Source: Rosistilla ulvae
Lineage (GTDB): Bacteria > Planctomycetota > Planctomycetia > Pirellulales > Pirellulaceae
Direction: 5' to 3'
Length of the DNA stretch: 64,000 nt
NCBI RefSeq assembly: GCF_007741475.1
Contig: NZ_CP036261.1
Span: 1,922,001-1,986,000, forward strand
A program made the translations under genes and the position numbers. The notes beneath the pieces are model-generated. The model did not search any database, had not been told where the DNA came from, and worked only from the letters and a program-made list of their open reading frames with translations. Below, piece by piece: positions 26,759 to 35,944 of this stretch. Each line of letters opens with the position of its first letter. The first letter of the stretch is position 1.

Positions 26759-28375
26759 CTACGGTTTCGCGTCGACCATTTCGGTGATCGTTTCGCGAAT
26801 CTTGGTTTGGGGGCCCATCAAGATCTTCGCCACATTCCCATCGGCGTCGATGATTGCAGTGAAGGGGAACGATGCCAGGCCCAACTGAGTCGCCAGCGGG
26901 TCGCGGACCCCTTGGCTGGCCGCGTCGGGATTGCGGAGATTCGGAAACGTGGGGCGAAAGCGACGGCGAAAGACCGCAAGTTCTTCGTCGGAATCATCCA
27001 AGTTGACTCCCAGAATCTTCACCTTTCCGGCAAATTCCTTTTCCAGTTCTTGCAGGCCTGGCAGGGTTTGCAGTGATTCGGTGCGGGAGGTTGTCCAGAA
27101 CGGCATCACGACGATCGAGCCACGGAAGGCATTCCAGTCGAGTTCCGCGCCGGCGAGGTCGGGGTAATTGACGTTCAGTGGTTTGCCAATCGCTTGGCGG
27201 CGGTTGGCGCTTGCCGAGAGGAAGGCTTTCGCTTCGGCAGCGATCTCGGGATCGGCGGTCGCCGAATCGACAAACGTCTTCCCGATCGCGTCGTAGACCA
27301 CTTGGCCAACCTCTGGGGCCGAACCGCCTTCGAGGCTCAGCGCCAAGCCGGCGAGATATTGGAAGGTCGAAACATCGATCGGTTGGGCGACCAGTTCGTC
27401 GATCGCTGTCTGCCATTGCTCGGCCGTAATGTTCTCGCCACCGAGCATGCCCCCGTGCAGTTTGTCCAAGTTGTCGAATCGCGATGCCGATCCCATCATC
27501 TTGGCCGTTGCCGCGATCTGAGGATCGGAATGGTTTGCAAACTTGGTCGCAATCGCATCGCGGACCACGCGTGCGGCATCGCCATAATCGTATTGGCTGA
27601 GCACGCCAAAGCTTTGCTGCAACGCGTAAAATGCTGGCATGCCCAGCTCGCGGTCCGAAGCTTGGAATTCTTTCACCAGTGCTAACAGGCGGTCGGTCGA
27701 TTTGGTTTGTCCGGTGCGCAGTTTGTCCAGTTCAAAGCCCAGGCGGACGACGCGGCTGTCGTTGACCAATTCGGGATCGTCGCTGGTGGCCAGTTCATTG
27801 GCGTACGCCTCCAGTTGCTCTGCAGCAGCGACGTCCTGCAAGCCGGCCAATTGGCTGAGCGCTTCCAATTTGGTCCGTCGCGCGACGGTCAAGGTCTGCG
27901 GTTGGATCTCTTTGATTCCGATTGCATGTTCGGCAGCAGCCAGCTTTTGGGCGCTGATCCGCTTGGCTTCGGCGATCTGTTGGGCCTGCGTCGTGAACGC
28001 CGACTGGCCGCTCATCAATTGCCGCAACGCATCGTTGGTCTTTTCAAAATATGCGATGGTCGTTTCGAGTGGCGCGTCGTCCGGCAGCGGAGCGAGCCCG
28101 TCGGGAGCGGGATCGGAGGCGTTGAGCATCCCGTCGACCGAGGGAGCCGCCGTCGGATCAACCGCAGGTTGGGAGGCCATCGGTTGGTCAGCGGAGAAGG
28201 CGGCAGAAGCGGCCGGGGGCTTTGCTGATGGAGGCGTTGCGTCGGCCGGTTGAGTCTTGTCGCTCGCATCGGCCGCCTGGTACTTGGTCTCTTGTGAGTT
28301 GACTTCGTCGTTTTTGGACGAACAGCCCGACAGCAAGCCGACGCAAGCGAGTGTGAATATCAGTTGACGGGTCAT
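26759..28375 (-). CDS. Lipoprotein with C-terminal thioredoxin/TlpA-like domain lacking the CxxC
   Basis: The 538-residue protein carries a lipoprotein signal (LACVGLLSGC, lipidated Cys about residue 18) and a Pro/Ala-rich linker to about residue 95. A helical middle region covers about 100-390. The C-terminal redoxin-like domain (about 400-535) has VVMPFWTTSRTESLQTLPGLQELEKEF, GVNLDD and FPFTAIIDADGNV, which match AhpC-TSA/TlpA folds. The active site WCxxC is replaced by WTTS, so disulfide chemistry at that position is impossible. The protein would be anchored in the envelope. It is divergent from batD. A binding or assembly role is inferred. Confidence 0.8.
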   Translation of the reverse strand: MTRQLIFTLACVGLLSGCSSKNDEVNSQETKYQAADASDKTQPADATPPSAKPPAASAAFSADQPMASQPAVDPTAAPSVDGMLNASDPAPDGLAPLPDDAPLETTIAYFEKTNDALRQLMSGQSAFTTQAQQIAEAKRISAQKLAAAEHAIGIKEIQPQTLTVARRTKLEALSQLAGLQDVAAAEQLEAYANELATSDDPELVNDSRVVRLGFELDKLRTGQTKSTDRLLALVKEFQASDRELGMPAFYALQQSFGVLSQYDYGDAARVVRDAIATKFANHSDPQIAATAKMMGSASRFDNLDKLHGGMLGGENITAEQWQTAIDELVAQPIDVSTFQYLAGLALSLEGGSAPEVGQVVYDAIGKTFVDSATADPEIAAEAKAFLSASANRRQAIGKPLNVNYPDLAGAELDWNAFRGSIVVMPFWTTSRTESLQTLPGLQELEKEFAGKVKILGVNLDDSDEELAVFRRRFRPTFPNLRNPDAASQGVRDPLATQLGLASFPFTAIIDADGNVAKILMGPQTKIRETITEMVDAKP

Positions 28376-28622
28376 GGACGACCCTCCTGAATGTTAGAGT
28401 TCTTGTATGACGGAATGAAGCGAGTCGCCGAGCGACCGAGCCTGCGGACAGTATATCCGCGCTTTGTCCGGGTTGCCCAGGGCAATGCGGGTGGGGGCGA
28501 TTACCGATCGCGGAATCGCGGCGGTGCGGTTGCAGTGCACTTGTTGGCGCTCTACAGATCCACAAAATAGAACGCTTCGGATCTGTCCGTTTTCTCTTGT
28601 ATCGCAAAACCGATTCACCGCT

Positions 28623-30491
28623 ATGTTTGCATTGCAATTCAACATCTGCAGGTCCTCGATCGGGCCCGTTGCGTTTCTCCTGGGCATGCTGTTTTCCGCA
28701 GTGGTTTGGGGGCAAGACGAGATTCAGACGAAGCTGGGGGCCGAACCGGGACCCTATTTCGTCGGCTTGCCCGTCACGATCCAATTGACCGCCGCCGGGT
28801 TGTCCGAACGCAGTGTGCCCGAGGTGGAGGTCGAGAGCGACAACGATGTGCTGCGTTGGACGTTGGTAGCGACCAACCCAACATCGATCCGGTTCAACAA
28901 CAATGGACGGATCGCATCGCAGACGAAATACGATTTTGTCTTCCGGTTCACGGCCAGCCGACCTGGCCAATGGGAGATCGGGCCGTTTGTGATCAAGGAT
29001 GGTTCGCTGCGGAAGCGTGTCGATGCGGTGAAGATCAATTTTGAAGAGGTGCCGACGACCGACGAAATGCAAATTCATCTGCGCGTCCCCGAGGGGCCAT
29101 TCTTTCCCGAGCAACGCGTCCCGGTCGAAATCGAATGGTGGTATGCGGGGGATTTGGCCAACACCGGTGTTTCGATCTCCTCGCCACTGTTCGACACATT
29201 TAAGTTCGAAGATGAAAAGCCGACCAACGTGCGCGAGGCGCTGTTGCCGATCGATACCGCCGAGGGGAGTGTCGATTTGCAGGCTACCGTTCGCGAGGAG
29301 GAGGTCGATGGAAAACGGTTCCGCGTCTTTCGCGCGAAACGGACGATGATTCCCGATCGCGTGGGGACCTTCACCATCGATCCGATCCAGGTGACGATTC
29401 GACATCGCGTGATCGGACGGCGTCAGCGCCGCGACGATTCCGGGTTTGGGTTCGGGTTTATCGATCGAGTGGAGAAGTACGTCAAAAGTATCGAAGCGTT
29501 TCGGGCGGTCGGGGAACCGAAGACGATCGTGATCGGAGGGTTCCCCAAAGCGGGACAGCCGGAGAGTTTTTCCGGTGCGGTGGGCAAAGGGTTTTCGATC
29601 GATGTGACGGCAGATCGAACCGTTGTTCGCGTGGGCGATCCGATTCGCTTGAACGTTCGATTGCGAGGCAGTGGGAATCTCAAGGGGGCCAGTTTGCCGC
29701 CGCTGTCGGCTGATGGTGGCATGGATCCGAAGCGGTTTCGACTCCCCAGCGGGGATATACCCGGCCAGTTGGGCGAGGATGAGAAGACCTTTTCTGTTGC
29801 GGTCCGCGTGGAGGATGAATCGGTCAGCGAGATTCCGTCGATCGCCTATTCCTGGTTCGATACCGATGCCAAGCAGTACCGCACCGCGCGTTCGGCACCG
29901 ATCGCCCTGCGGGTGATGCCGGCCGATATGATTTCGGCAGAAGATGTGGTCTCGGCCAGTCCCGATCCGTCGTCGGAAGGGGCCGGCGAATCGGTAGGTT
30001 CCAATAGCGGTCCCGCCACCGAAACCGTAGCAGCTCAGAAACGATATTCGCTCAGCGGAGCCGACTTGGCGATTGAATCGAATCCCGCGGAGTTGTTGTC
30101 GACCGCGACACAATCCGTTTCCCCCGTGATCGTGCAGACGGGGGCCTATCTGACAGGCATCGCGATGGTGCTGTTGGCGCTTGTCGATCGGCGCCGCAGC
30201 CAAGCCGATCCGATTGCGGCCCAGCGACGCAGGGTTGCCAGCGAGCAGACCGCAGCGATCGTCGCGGCGGCGGGGAAGCCGCAGCGCCAGGGGGCAAACG
30301 AGGTGGCGGCGGCGCTGCGTGCATTGCTCGCCTCGCAACCCGAGTTCGAGCGGGCGAGTACCGAAGCGTTGATCGGCCAATGCGAGGCGTTGGTCTATCA
30401 ACCGGTTTCTGAAGGAAACGATTCACTGTCGCCCGATCTGGTCGAACAAGCGAAGCAGTTGGCAATCCGATTTCGCAAGGAAGCTCAATGA
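28623..30491 (+). CDS. batD: BatD-like protein (oxygen-tolerance family)
   Basis: The 622-residue protein has a signal peptide (residues 1-30) and immunoglobulin-like beta domains, with the BatD hallmark near the N-terminus (VGLPVTIQLTAAG) and later FRVFRAKRTMIPDRVGTFTI followed by VTADRTVVRVGDPIRLNVRLRGSGNL. A membrane span lies near residue 510 (TGAYLTGIAMVLLAL), with a cytoplasmic tail. BatD belongs to the Bacteroides aerotolerance (bat) operon and is thought to work in the envelope with VWA-domain partners. It overlaps the next gene by ATGA (28623-30491 followed by ATG at 30488). No MoxR, DUF58 or BatA/BatB gene is near. The ATG at 28623 is chosen because the signal peptide follows. Confidence 0.85.
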   Translation: MFALQFNICRSSIGPVAFLLGMLFSAVVWGQDEIQTKLGAEPGPYFVGLPVTIQLTAAGLSERSVPEVEVESDNDVLRWTLVATNPTSIRFNNNGRIASQTKYDFVFRFTASRPGQWEIGPFVIKDGSLRKRVDAVKINFEEVPTTDEMQIHLRVPEGPFFPEQRVPVEIEWWYAGDLANTGVSISSPLFDTFKFEDEKPTNVREALLPIDTAEGSVDLQATVREEEVDGKRFRVFRAKRTMIPDRVGTFTIDPIQVTIRHRVIGRRQRRDDSGFGFGFIDRVEKYVKSIEAFRAVGEPKTIVIGGFPKAGQPESFSGAVGKGFSIDVTADRTVVRVGDPIRLNVRLRGSGNLKGASLPPLSADGGMDPKRFRLPSGDIPGQLGEDEKTFSVAVRVEDESVSEIPSIAYSWFDTDAKQYRTARSAPIALRVMPADMISAEDVVSASPDPSSEGAGESVGSNSGPATETVAAQKRYSLSGADLAIESNPAELLSTATQSVSPVIVQTGAYLTGIAMVLLALVDRRRSQADPIAAQRRRVASEQTAAIVAAAGKPQRQGANEVAAALRALLASQPEFERASTEALIGQCEALVYQPVSEGNDSLSPDLVEQAKQLAIRFRKEAQ

Positions 30492-31294
30492 ATAACCTAT
30501 CGAAGATCTTGATCTGCGCCGTCTGTTGGGCGTCGAACGCCGTTGCTAGTTCACCAGCTGAATTGTTGGATCAGGCGATCGATGCGTACGACGCCGGCTT
30601 TGCAGCGGTCGATCGCGATCAACGGTTACGGCAATTCCGCCGCGCCGAACTGTTGTTCGATCAAGCGGCTCAGGCCAGCGATTGGGGGAACGCCAGCTTG
30701 TGCGTCAATCTCGGCAATGCGGCGTTGGGGGCGCAACGTGTAGGGCCCGCGATTGTCGCGTTTCACCGCGCCTTGGCGATCGATCCGGGGAACCGGCAAG
30801 CGCGGCAGAATCTCGAGCACGCCCGCACATTGTTGCCCGATTGGGTTCCACGTCCCGATGCGGCGGCAACCGGAATCGGTTCTTTGATCGGATCGTTGTT
30901 TGGGGCGTCGACGCAACGGTCGACCGATAGATTGTTTGTGATCGCGGCGGTCGCCTTCCTGGTGGCGGCGTTGTTGCTGGCGGTGGCGATCCGCACCGAT
31001 CGGAAGGGCTTGCGAAATCTGGGAGCTCTAATCGCTGCTCTCTGGATCGCGGTGCTGGGCGTGGCGATATGGAAGGTTCAACTTGCGACGCCACCGTTGG
31101 CGGTTGTGATCTTGCCCGACACGATCGCGCGGGCTGCCGATTCAATCAATTCGCCGGCACGGCTGCCCGAGCCATTGCCCAGTGGGGCCGAAGTTCAAGT
31201 CATGGAGGATCGCAGCGATTGGTTGCGGGTCCGTTTGTTCGACGGCCGCGATGCCTGGTTGCCTGCGTCGAGCGTAACGCGTCTGCCCGGTTGA
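30488..31294 (+). CDS. BatE-like TPR protein with C-terminal SH3 domain
   Basis: The 268-residue protein overlaps batD by 4 bases (ATGA), indicating translational coupling. It has a signal peptide (residues 1-20) and TPR-like helices at about 25-120 (NASLCVNLGNAALGAQRVGPAIVAFHRALAIDP). Two membrane spans follow at about 150-172 and 178-200, and a bacterial SH3 fold at about 215-268 (AEVQVMEDRSDWLRVRLFDGRDAWLPASSV). This domain order is the BatE type. It probably acts with BatD at the cytoplasmic membrane; the precise function is unknown. Confidence 0.83.
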   Translation: MNNLSKILICAVCWASNAVASSPAELLDQAIDAYDAGFAAVDRDQRLRQFRRAELLFDQAAQASDWGNASLCVNLGNAALGAQRVGPAIVAFHRALAIDPGNRQARQNLEHARTLLPDWVPRPDAAATGIGSLIGSLFGASTQRSTDRLFVIAAVAFLVAALLLAVAIRTDRKGLRNLGALIAALWIAVLGVAIWKVQLATPPLAVVILPDTIARAADSINSPARLPEPLPSGAEVQVMEDRSDWLRVRLFDGRDAWLPASSVTRLPG

Positions 31295-31349
31295 TCGACG
31301 CGACGGTTGTCGTTGGTGTCGTCGGTAGGGAATGGCATCGCCGACGGCT

Positions 31350-32408
31350 TCAGCTGGCAAACGGTTTTTTCTTCGCTCCCTTTTTCGATCCGCGTTCCAA
31401 TTGTCGCGACAGGCTCCGCAAGTGCGTGGCTGCGGCTTCGGGGAGAACCGGGTTGATGTAACAATCCGAACCCCATTCAAAGCCGGCGAGTTTGGTGACT
31501 CGGGGAAAGATCTCCATCCACCAATGGAACGCCGCAGTATCGTGAAACGCTGTCGGCCGGGTGTGGATGATGAAGTTGTAGGCTGCCGGTGTGAGGATGC
31601 TTTCGACCAGTTTCAGCAACTTCCGCACGAGCATCGCCAGATCGACCAATTGCGGCTGTTCGATCGCTTCAAATGAGTCTTGATGATTGCGAGGAATCAA
31701 CCGCATCAGGTAGGGGACGCGGCTGGCGAAGGGGCACATGGCAACGAAGTGCTCGGTCGTCGCGATGATCCGCATTCCACTGGTCTGCTCTTCGCCCGAC
31801 ATGCTGCAAACCAGGCACTCGCCGGTCTTTCCATGGTGCTCTCCCAATCGGGACATCAGGGCGCTGATCGAACCGGGCATCACACTGGTCGCAATCAATT
31901 GGCTGTGCGTGTGACGCAGCGAAGCTCCGGCGGCGGCACCAACGTTTTTGAACAGGATGTGATAATCGACATCGTCGCGTTCACGCCAGTAACGCATCCG
32001 ATTCAGGTAGGCCGAAAAGACGTCGATCATCCGCGATTCGCTCAGTTCGGTAAGGCTGTAAACATGCAGCGGCGATTCGATAAACACCTCGTGCCCGCCG
32101 GTCAATGCAAACGCCTCAAAGGCCTGGCTGTGAACCAAAGCTTCGGGAGAGACCTGGCCGTTGCATGATTTCACGGCAGGATACTTGTTGGGCACAACGC
32201 GGACCGACCAGCTTTCGGGATCGTCCTCGTCGTCGAGGATGGTGAAGGTGGGATCGGGTGTCAGTTGTTCGTTGCCAGCACAAAACGGACAAGCGATCAC
32301 CGTGCTGCCAGACAATTGAGCTTCGACCATTTCGTCGGGACGATGGTCACGGTTGGGCGCAACGATCACCCAAGCATCGGTTAAAGGATCGCGTCGAACT
32401 TCGCTCAT
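31350..32408 (-). CDS. galT: Galactose-1-phosphate uridylyltransferase
   Basis: The 352-residue protein has the GalT zinc site start CPFCAGNE (about residues 41-48) and the HIT-superfamily catalytic motif HTHSQ (about 165-169), preceded by FKNVGAAAGASLR as in bacterial GalT. The C-terminal half has the second HIT-like fold (HWWMEIFPRVTKLAGFEWGS). It transfers UMP between glucose 1-phosphate and galactose 1-phosphate (Leloir pathway). The ATG at 32408 gives MSEVRRDPLTDAWVIVAPNR, a canonical N-terminus. No galK or galE is adjacent, so the enzyme probably serves a dispersed pathway. Confidence 0.93.
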   Translation of the reverse strand: MSEVRRDPLTDAWVIVAPNRDHRPDEMVEAQLSGSTVIACPFCAGNEQLTPDPTFTILDDEDDPESWSVRVVPNKYPAVKSCNGQVSPEALVHSQAFEAFALTGGHEVFIESPLHVYSLTELSESRMIDVFSAYLNRMRYWRERDDVDYHILFKNVGAAAGASLRHTHSQLIATSVMPGSISALMSRLGEHHGKTGECLVCSMSGEEQTSGMRIIATTEHFVAMCPFASRVPYLMRLIPRNHQDSFEAIEQPQLVDLAMLVRKLLKLVESILTPAAYNFIIHTRPTAFHDTAAFHWWMEIFPRVTKLAGFEWGSDCYINPVLPEAAATHLRSLSRQLERGSKKGAKKKPFAS

Positions 32409-32816
32409 CAGTGCGCACCTGCATGGCGGAGTCCATTCCATACACGAACATGTCAAGGCAACAGGGAAGGGGAAGCATTTAGACTCGCCCAAGCCTCGAC
32501 TCAAAGACCCATAGCTTACAGCAATTTGTCCGTCGCGAGAAGCATTTCCGGCAGATCAATTTGGTGGGATGTGGCGAAAATTGTTGGCTCGTGCCGATCA
32601 GGAAAAGCTTTCGTAAGCAGCGGAGTCCGCGAGGTCCTGCAAGGCGATCTCGATCGCCTGCGGCATGCCTGAACACAGACGCCCCGCCGCTCCAATCGCA
32701 ACAATGGTTTCGGTCGTATCGACCCGGGGATGTGTTGCAGCGGGGCGATGGGGTCCGTTTGGTGGTGCTTTGCGGTGGGGATCTGCTCGCTGTCGCCCCT
32801 CGCTACGCAAGCTCGA
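32409..32816. other. 408-base gene-free region downstream of the DUF1501 gene
   Basis: No frame here has a ribosome-binding site and family-like sequence. It contains the galT promoter on one side and the 3' flank of the DUF1501 gene on the other. I see no strong terminator. Confidence 0.5.
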
Positions 32817-34244
32817 CTAGCTTGGGGAAACGATGCCCTTGTGGACATGCCCTTCGTTCTGATCGATTCGTTCGGGGCGTCCCTTGTGCATGTAAACGAC
32901 CTTGGTGTGGTCGAGTCCCATCAGCCGTAGGGTCGTGGCGTGAATGTCGTGGACGTGCAGTTTGTCCTCGATCGCAAACAATCCCAATTCGTCGGTCGCC
33001 CCGATAGTTTGCCCGCCGCGAACGCCACCGCCAGCCATCCACATCGTGAAGCCGGTCGGATTGTGATCGCGTCCGTCGCCCTTTTCGCTCATCGGTGTGC
33101 GACCAAATTCACCGCCCCAGATGACCAACGTCTCATCGAGCAGGCCGCGCTGTTTGAGGTCTTTGATCAAACCGACGATCGGTTGATCGACCGCGTTGCA
33201 CAATCGCGAGTGGTTGGATTCCATCTTGGAATGGCTGTCCCATTTGCTGCCCGCACCATGATACAACTGGATGAACCGGACTCCTCGTTCGGCCAGTCGA
33301 CGAGCCATCAAGCATTGCCGCCCAAAGGTCTTCGTCTCCTTGCGGTCCATGCCGTACAGTTCCAGCGTCTCCTGCGGTTCATCCGCTAGATCGATCGCTT
33401 CGGGAGCTGACGATTGCATGCGATAGGCTAATTCGTAGCTGCGGATTCTTGCTTCCAGGTCGGTGTTGGATTGCCGCGATGCGTAATGCTGTTGATTTAG
33501 TTCGTTCAGGAACGCCAGCTTTTGCAATTGCCGCGATTCGGACATTCCCGGCGGGCGGTTCAGGTTGGCGATCGGTTGTTCGCCCGATTCGAACAGCACC
33601 CCTTGGTAAGATGCTGGCATGAATCCCGCGCCCCAGGCGCGGACGCCATTGACGACCATCGATTTGGTATCTTTGATGACAACAAACCCTGGCAGGTTTT
33701 CGTTTTCGGTTCCCAGGCCGTACGAGACCCATGCGCCCAGCGAGGGGCGACCGCCAAAGACCGACCCGGTATTCATTTGCGATACGCCACCGGCATGGTT
33801 GATGCCGTCGGAAACGCACGACCGGATCACGCACAGATCGTCGGCGATCTCGCTGTGCTTTGGCAACCAATCGGAGATCCACAACCCGCTCTCGCCGTGT
33901 TGCGCCCACTTCCGCTTCGATTCCAGCAACGGTGAATTGACTTCGCCCATCGCCGTGACCGGCTTGTCGAAGCTCTCGGGCAAGCTCTGCCCAGCCAGTT
34001 CGTTCAGCAACGGCTTGGGGTCGAACAGATCCAGATGACTCGGACCACCCTCCATGAACAACCAGATCACGCTTTTGGCGCGACCGAGATAATGAGGGAT
34101 CTTCGCAGCCGCAGCCGAGACGCTGCGTTCGGGCAGCAACGCTTGCCCAGTGAGTGCCGAAAACGCCAGCGCACCAAAACCTGAGCCCGCCGTTTGAAGG
34201 AACTTGCGACGCGAATCGGGGCGAATGATGTTGTTGCAGCTCAT
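32817..34244 (-). CDS. DUF1501 Tat-exported protein (sulfatase-like fold)
   Basis: The 475-residue protein begins with a twin-arginine signal (SRRKFLQTAGSGFGALAFSAL). The DUF1501 core is recognisable: KSVIWLFMEGGPSHLDLFDPKP near residue 60, RSCVSDGINHAGG, GSVFGGRPSLGAWVSYGLG, and WGGEFGRTPMSEKGDGRDHNPTGFT with HVHDIHATTLRLMGLDH toward the C-terminus, which resemble metal ligands of the alkaline-phosphatase superfamily. In planctomycetes it is usually paired with a DUF1553/PSD1 cytochrome-like protein; no such gene is adjacent here. The ATG at 34244 gives the signal its best position. Export and a hydrolase-like fold are inferred; the reaction is unknown. Confidence 0.92.
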   Translation of the reverse strand: MSCNNIIRPDSRRKFLQTAGSGFGALAFSALTGQALLPERSVSAAAAKIPHYLGRAKSVIWLFMEGGPSHLDLFDPKPLLNELAGQSLPESFDKPVTAMGEVNSPLLESKRKWAQHGESGLWISDWLPKHSEIADDLCVIRSCVSDGINHAGGVSQMNTGSVFGGRPSLGAWVSYGLGTENENLPGFVVIKDTKSMVVNGVRAWGAGFMPASYQGVLFESGEQPIANLNRPPGMSESRQLQKLAFLNELNQQHYASRQSNTDLEARIRSYELAYRMQSSAPEAIDLADEPQETLELYGMDRKETKTFGRQCLMARRLAERGVRFIQLYHGAGSKWDSHSKMESNHSRLCNAVDQPIVGLIKDLKQRGLLDETLVIWGGEFGRTPMSEKGDGRDHNPTGFTMWMAGGGVRGGQTIGATDELGLFAIEDKLHVHDIHATTLRLMGLDHTKVVYMHKGRPERIDQNEGHVHKGIVSPS

Positions 34245-34400
34245 CGAAGATACCAATCGTTATGGATTCGAAAGGGGACCACTTTCGTTTTCGGTTGTGG
34301 GTGGGCCTTAGGGGCAGTAACGCAACGGCAATCGGTTTTAATTGCTCGATACGTACCTTAGGGTCGTAATTGTTGCACGTCTGGGGTCACGCGGCAACTC

Positions 34401-35222
34401 TTAAACGCCAGCGATTCGATGCCGTGCCAACAGTTTCAGGGTTAGGATTGCCGTCCGCATGACCTTCATCTTGCTGACCCCCTCTTTTTGATCGTATCTC
34501 AGGATCAGCGGCACCTCGCTAAAGACGCGATCGAGCGAACGGAGTTTAAGAAGCACGTCGGCCATGCAGGAAAATCCGGTTTCGCTGACCAAATCGTCGC
34601 CGAAACAAGCGAAGCCTGCCTGGATTGCTTCGGCACGGTAGGCGCGGTATCCCGAGGTGTAATCGCGGACCCCCTTGGTCGGGAAGACCATCGAGAACAA
34701 CATCCGGGCACCAACGCTTAGGAACAGCCGGTTCCAGGGGACGCCCACGACCTGGGCGCCGTCGCGGAAACGCGATGCGATCACGATGTCGCTTCCCTCT
34801 TTGATGCGACGGACCATCGAATCGATCAAACCGGCAGGATGCGTATTATCGGCATCCATCGTCAAAATCACATCGCGAGCCGTCGCCAATTCCGCCGCCT
34901 CGCGTAAACCATCCCGCAAAGTTGGTCCCAATCCTTGGTTTTGGGGATGCTTGAGCAAATGAATCGGCATCTGGAAACCGTACTGGCTGGCGACGTCGGC
35001 TGTCGCATCGCCGCTGCCATCGTCGACAACAATCACCTCATAGGGCCAGCCGTTGTCGGCGAACGCTTCGCCCAGATTGTTCAACAACGAACCGAGCGCC
35101 TGTTCTTCGTTAAACGCCGGCAACACGACAAATACCTTCGATTTTGGGTACGAAGGAGGCGACAGAGACGCTCGCTGTTTGTCTTCGGACGGAAGCGATG
35201 GTGAATCTGACTGAACGTTCAT
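34401..35222 (-). CDS. Glycosyltransferase family 2 (dolichyl/polyprenyl-phosphate mannosyltransferase-like)
   Basis: The 273-residue protein has the GT-A fold start VVLPAFNEEQALGSLL (about residues 34-49), YEVIVVDDGSGDAT, and the metal-binding MDADNTHPAG as a DxD-like motif. The later block RDYTSGYRAYRAEAI is typical of DPM1-like transferases. No membrane span is visible in the sequence, so it probably acts on the inner face of the membrane. It transfers a sugar from a nucleotide donor to a polyprenyl phosphate. It is monocistronic as far as can be seen. Confidence 0.88.
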   Translation of the reverse strand: MNVQSDSPSLPSEDKQRASLSPPSYPKSKVFVVLPAFNEEQALGSLLNNLGEAFADNGWPYEVIVVDDGSGDATADVASQYGFQMPIHLLKHPQNQGLGPTLRDGLREAAELATARDVILTMDADNTHPAGLIDSMVRRIKEGSDIVIASRFRDGAQVVGVPWNRLFLSVGARMLFSMVFPTKGVRDYTSGYRAYRAEAIQAGFACFGDDLVSETGFSCMADVLLKLRSLDRVFSEVPLILRYDQKEGVSKMKVMRTAILTLKLLARHRIAGV

Positions 35223-35944
35223 AGGTCGGCGCTTCCTCGTTTTCCCGTCAGGGAATATGCTTTAAAAGATCACACCCCGAAAAACCTGGGCAGTACACTT
35301 GTCTACCTATTGTACTGGCAAATTTTCGATCGTCAGGGGTAAAATTCAGCGATCGAAGATTCCAACGCGACGCCGCACTCTGAGTTCGATTGCCAAACGC
35401 GATCCCCCGGGGGGACGGCAGGAGGATGAGAGCGCGAACCCGACCGCGTGGTGAAAGATTGGAGGTGGTGGGTTGCTTCGCTAGACTTTCATTAGGGCGC
35501 AGGGGATCTTCGCATGCCTGCGGCAGATTTTTAATCGAGAAGGCACTAATGCCAAGGCAAATCACTGTTTGAGCCAGCGCATTATTGGTAACCCGACGCG
35601 TAGGCGAGGAACAGTGAGAATTCCTCGCTTGCGCGTTGGGTTCATATTTCCAGAGACGCACCCGTTTGAAAAAGTGACTTGCCCTGGCTCTAATGCCGTG
35701 GTGGGGTGTGTTACGCCCCGTTTTGTGGCAGAATGACGCCCGCCGTGGTGGCGTGGGGGTGGCGTTAAAGAAGAGTTTGAAGGTCCGTGGTGTGGCTCAT
35801 TTGGCTTGGCGTTGGAGTTAAAAAAGTCGAGTCGCGATTGTCAGTTTCTACGCCAGGCGATGCTCGCAGCTGGAGCCGCAACATTTAGGTGCGCATTATA
35901 ACAAGGCGTCATGTAGTCGCCTGATTGTACAAGGGAGGAGTGAG
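35223..35944. other. 722-base gene-free region between divergent genes
   Basis: I find no supported coding sequence. It contains an RNA-type hairpin (35590-35642, separate entry). From 35690 to 35810 there is a stretch rich in G/T with repeated GTGGTGG-type motifs. The region just before 35945 has a strong ribosome-binding site (AAGGGAGGAG). Confidence 0.5.
35590..35642 (+). repeat. Palindromic element forming a 22-bp RNA hairpin
   Basis: Left arm 35590-35611 and right arm 35621-35642 pair around a 9-nt loop. At DNA level there are 3 mismatches, but each of them is a G-U or U-G wobble if the plus strand is transcribed; the minus-strand transcript would have A-C mismatches. This asymmetry suggests the structure is meaningful as plus-strand RNA. 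It is not followed by a T-run. Confidence 0.6.

Noticed and set aside
28188-30401. Long open frame (737 codons) antisense to batD and the lipoprotein gene
   Set aside because: It spans two genes on the other side with clear family motifs, and its own composition (Arg/Gly/His-rich) is typical of a shadow frame.
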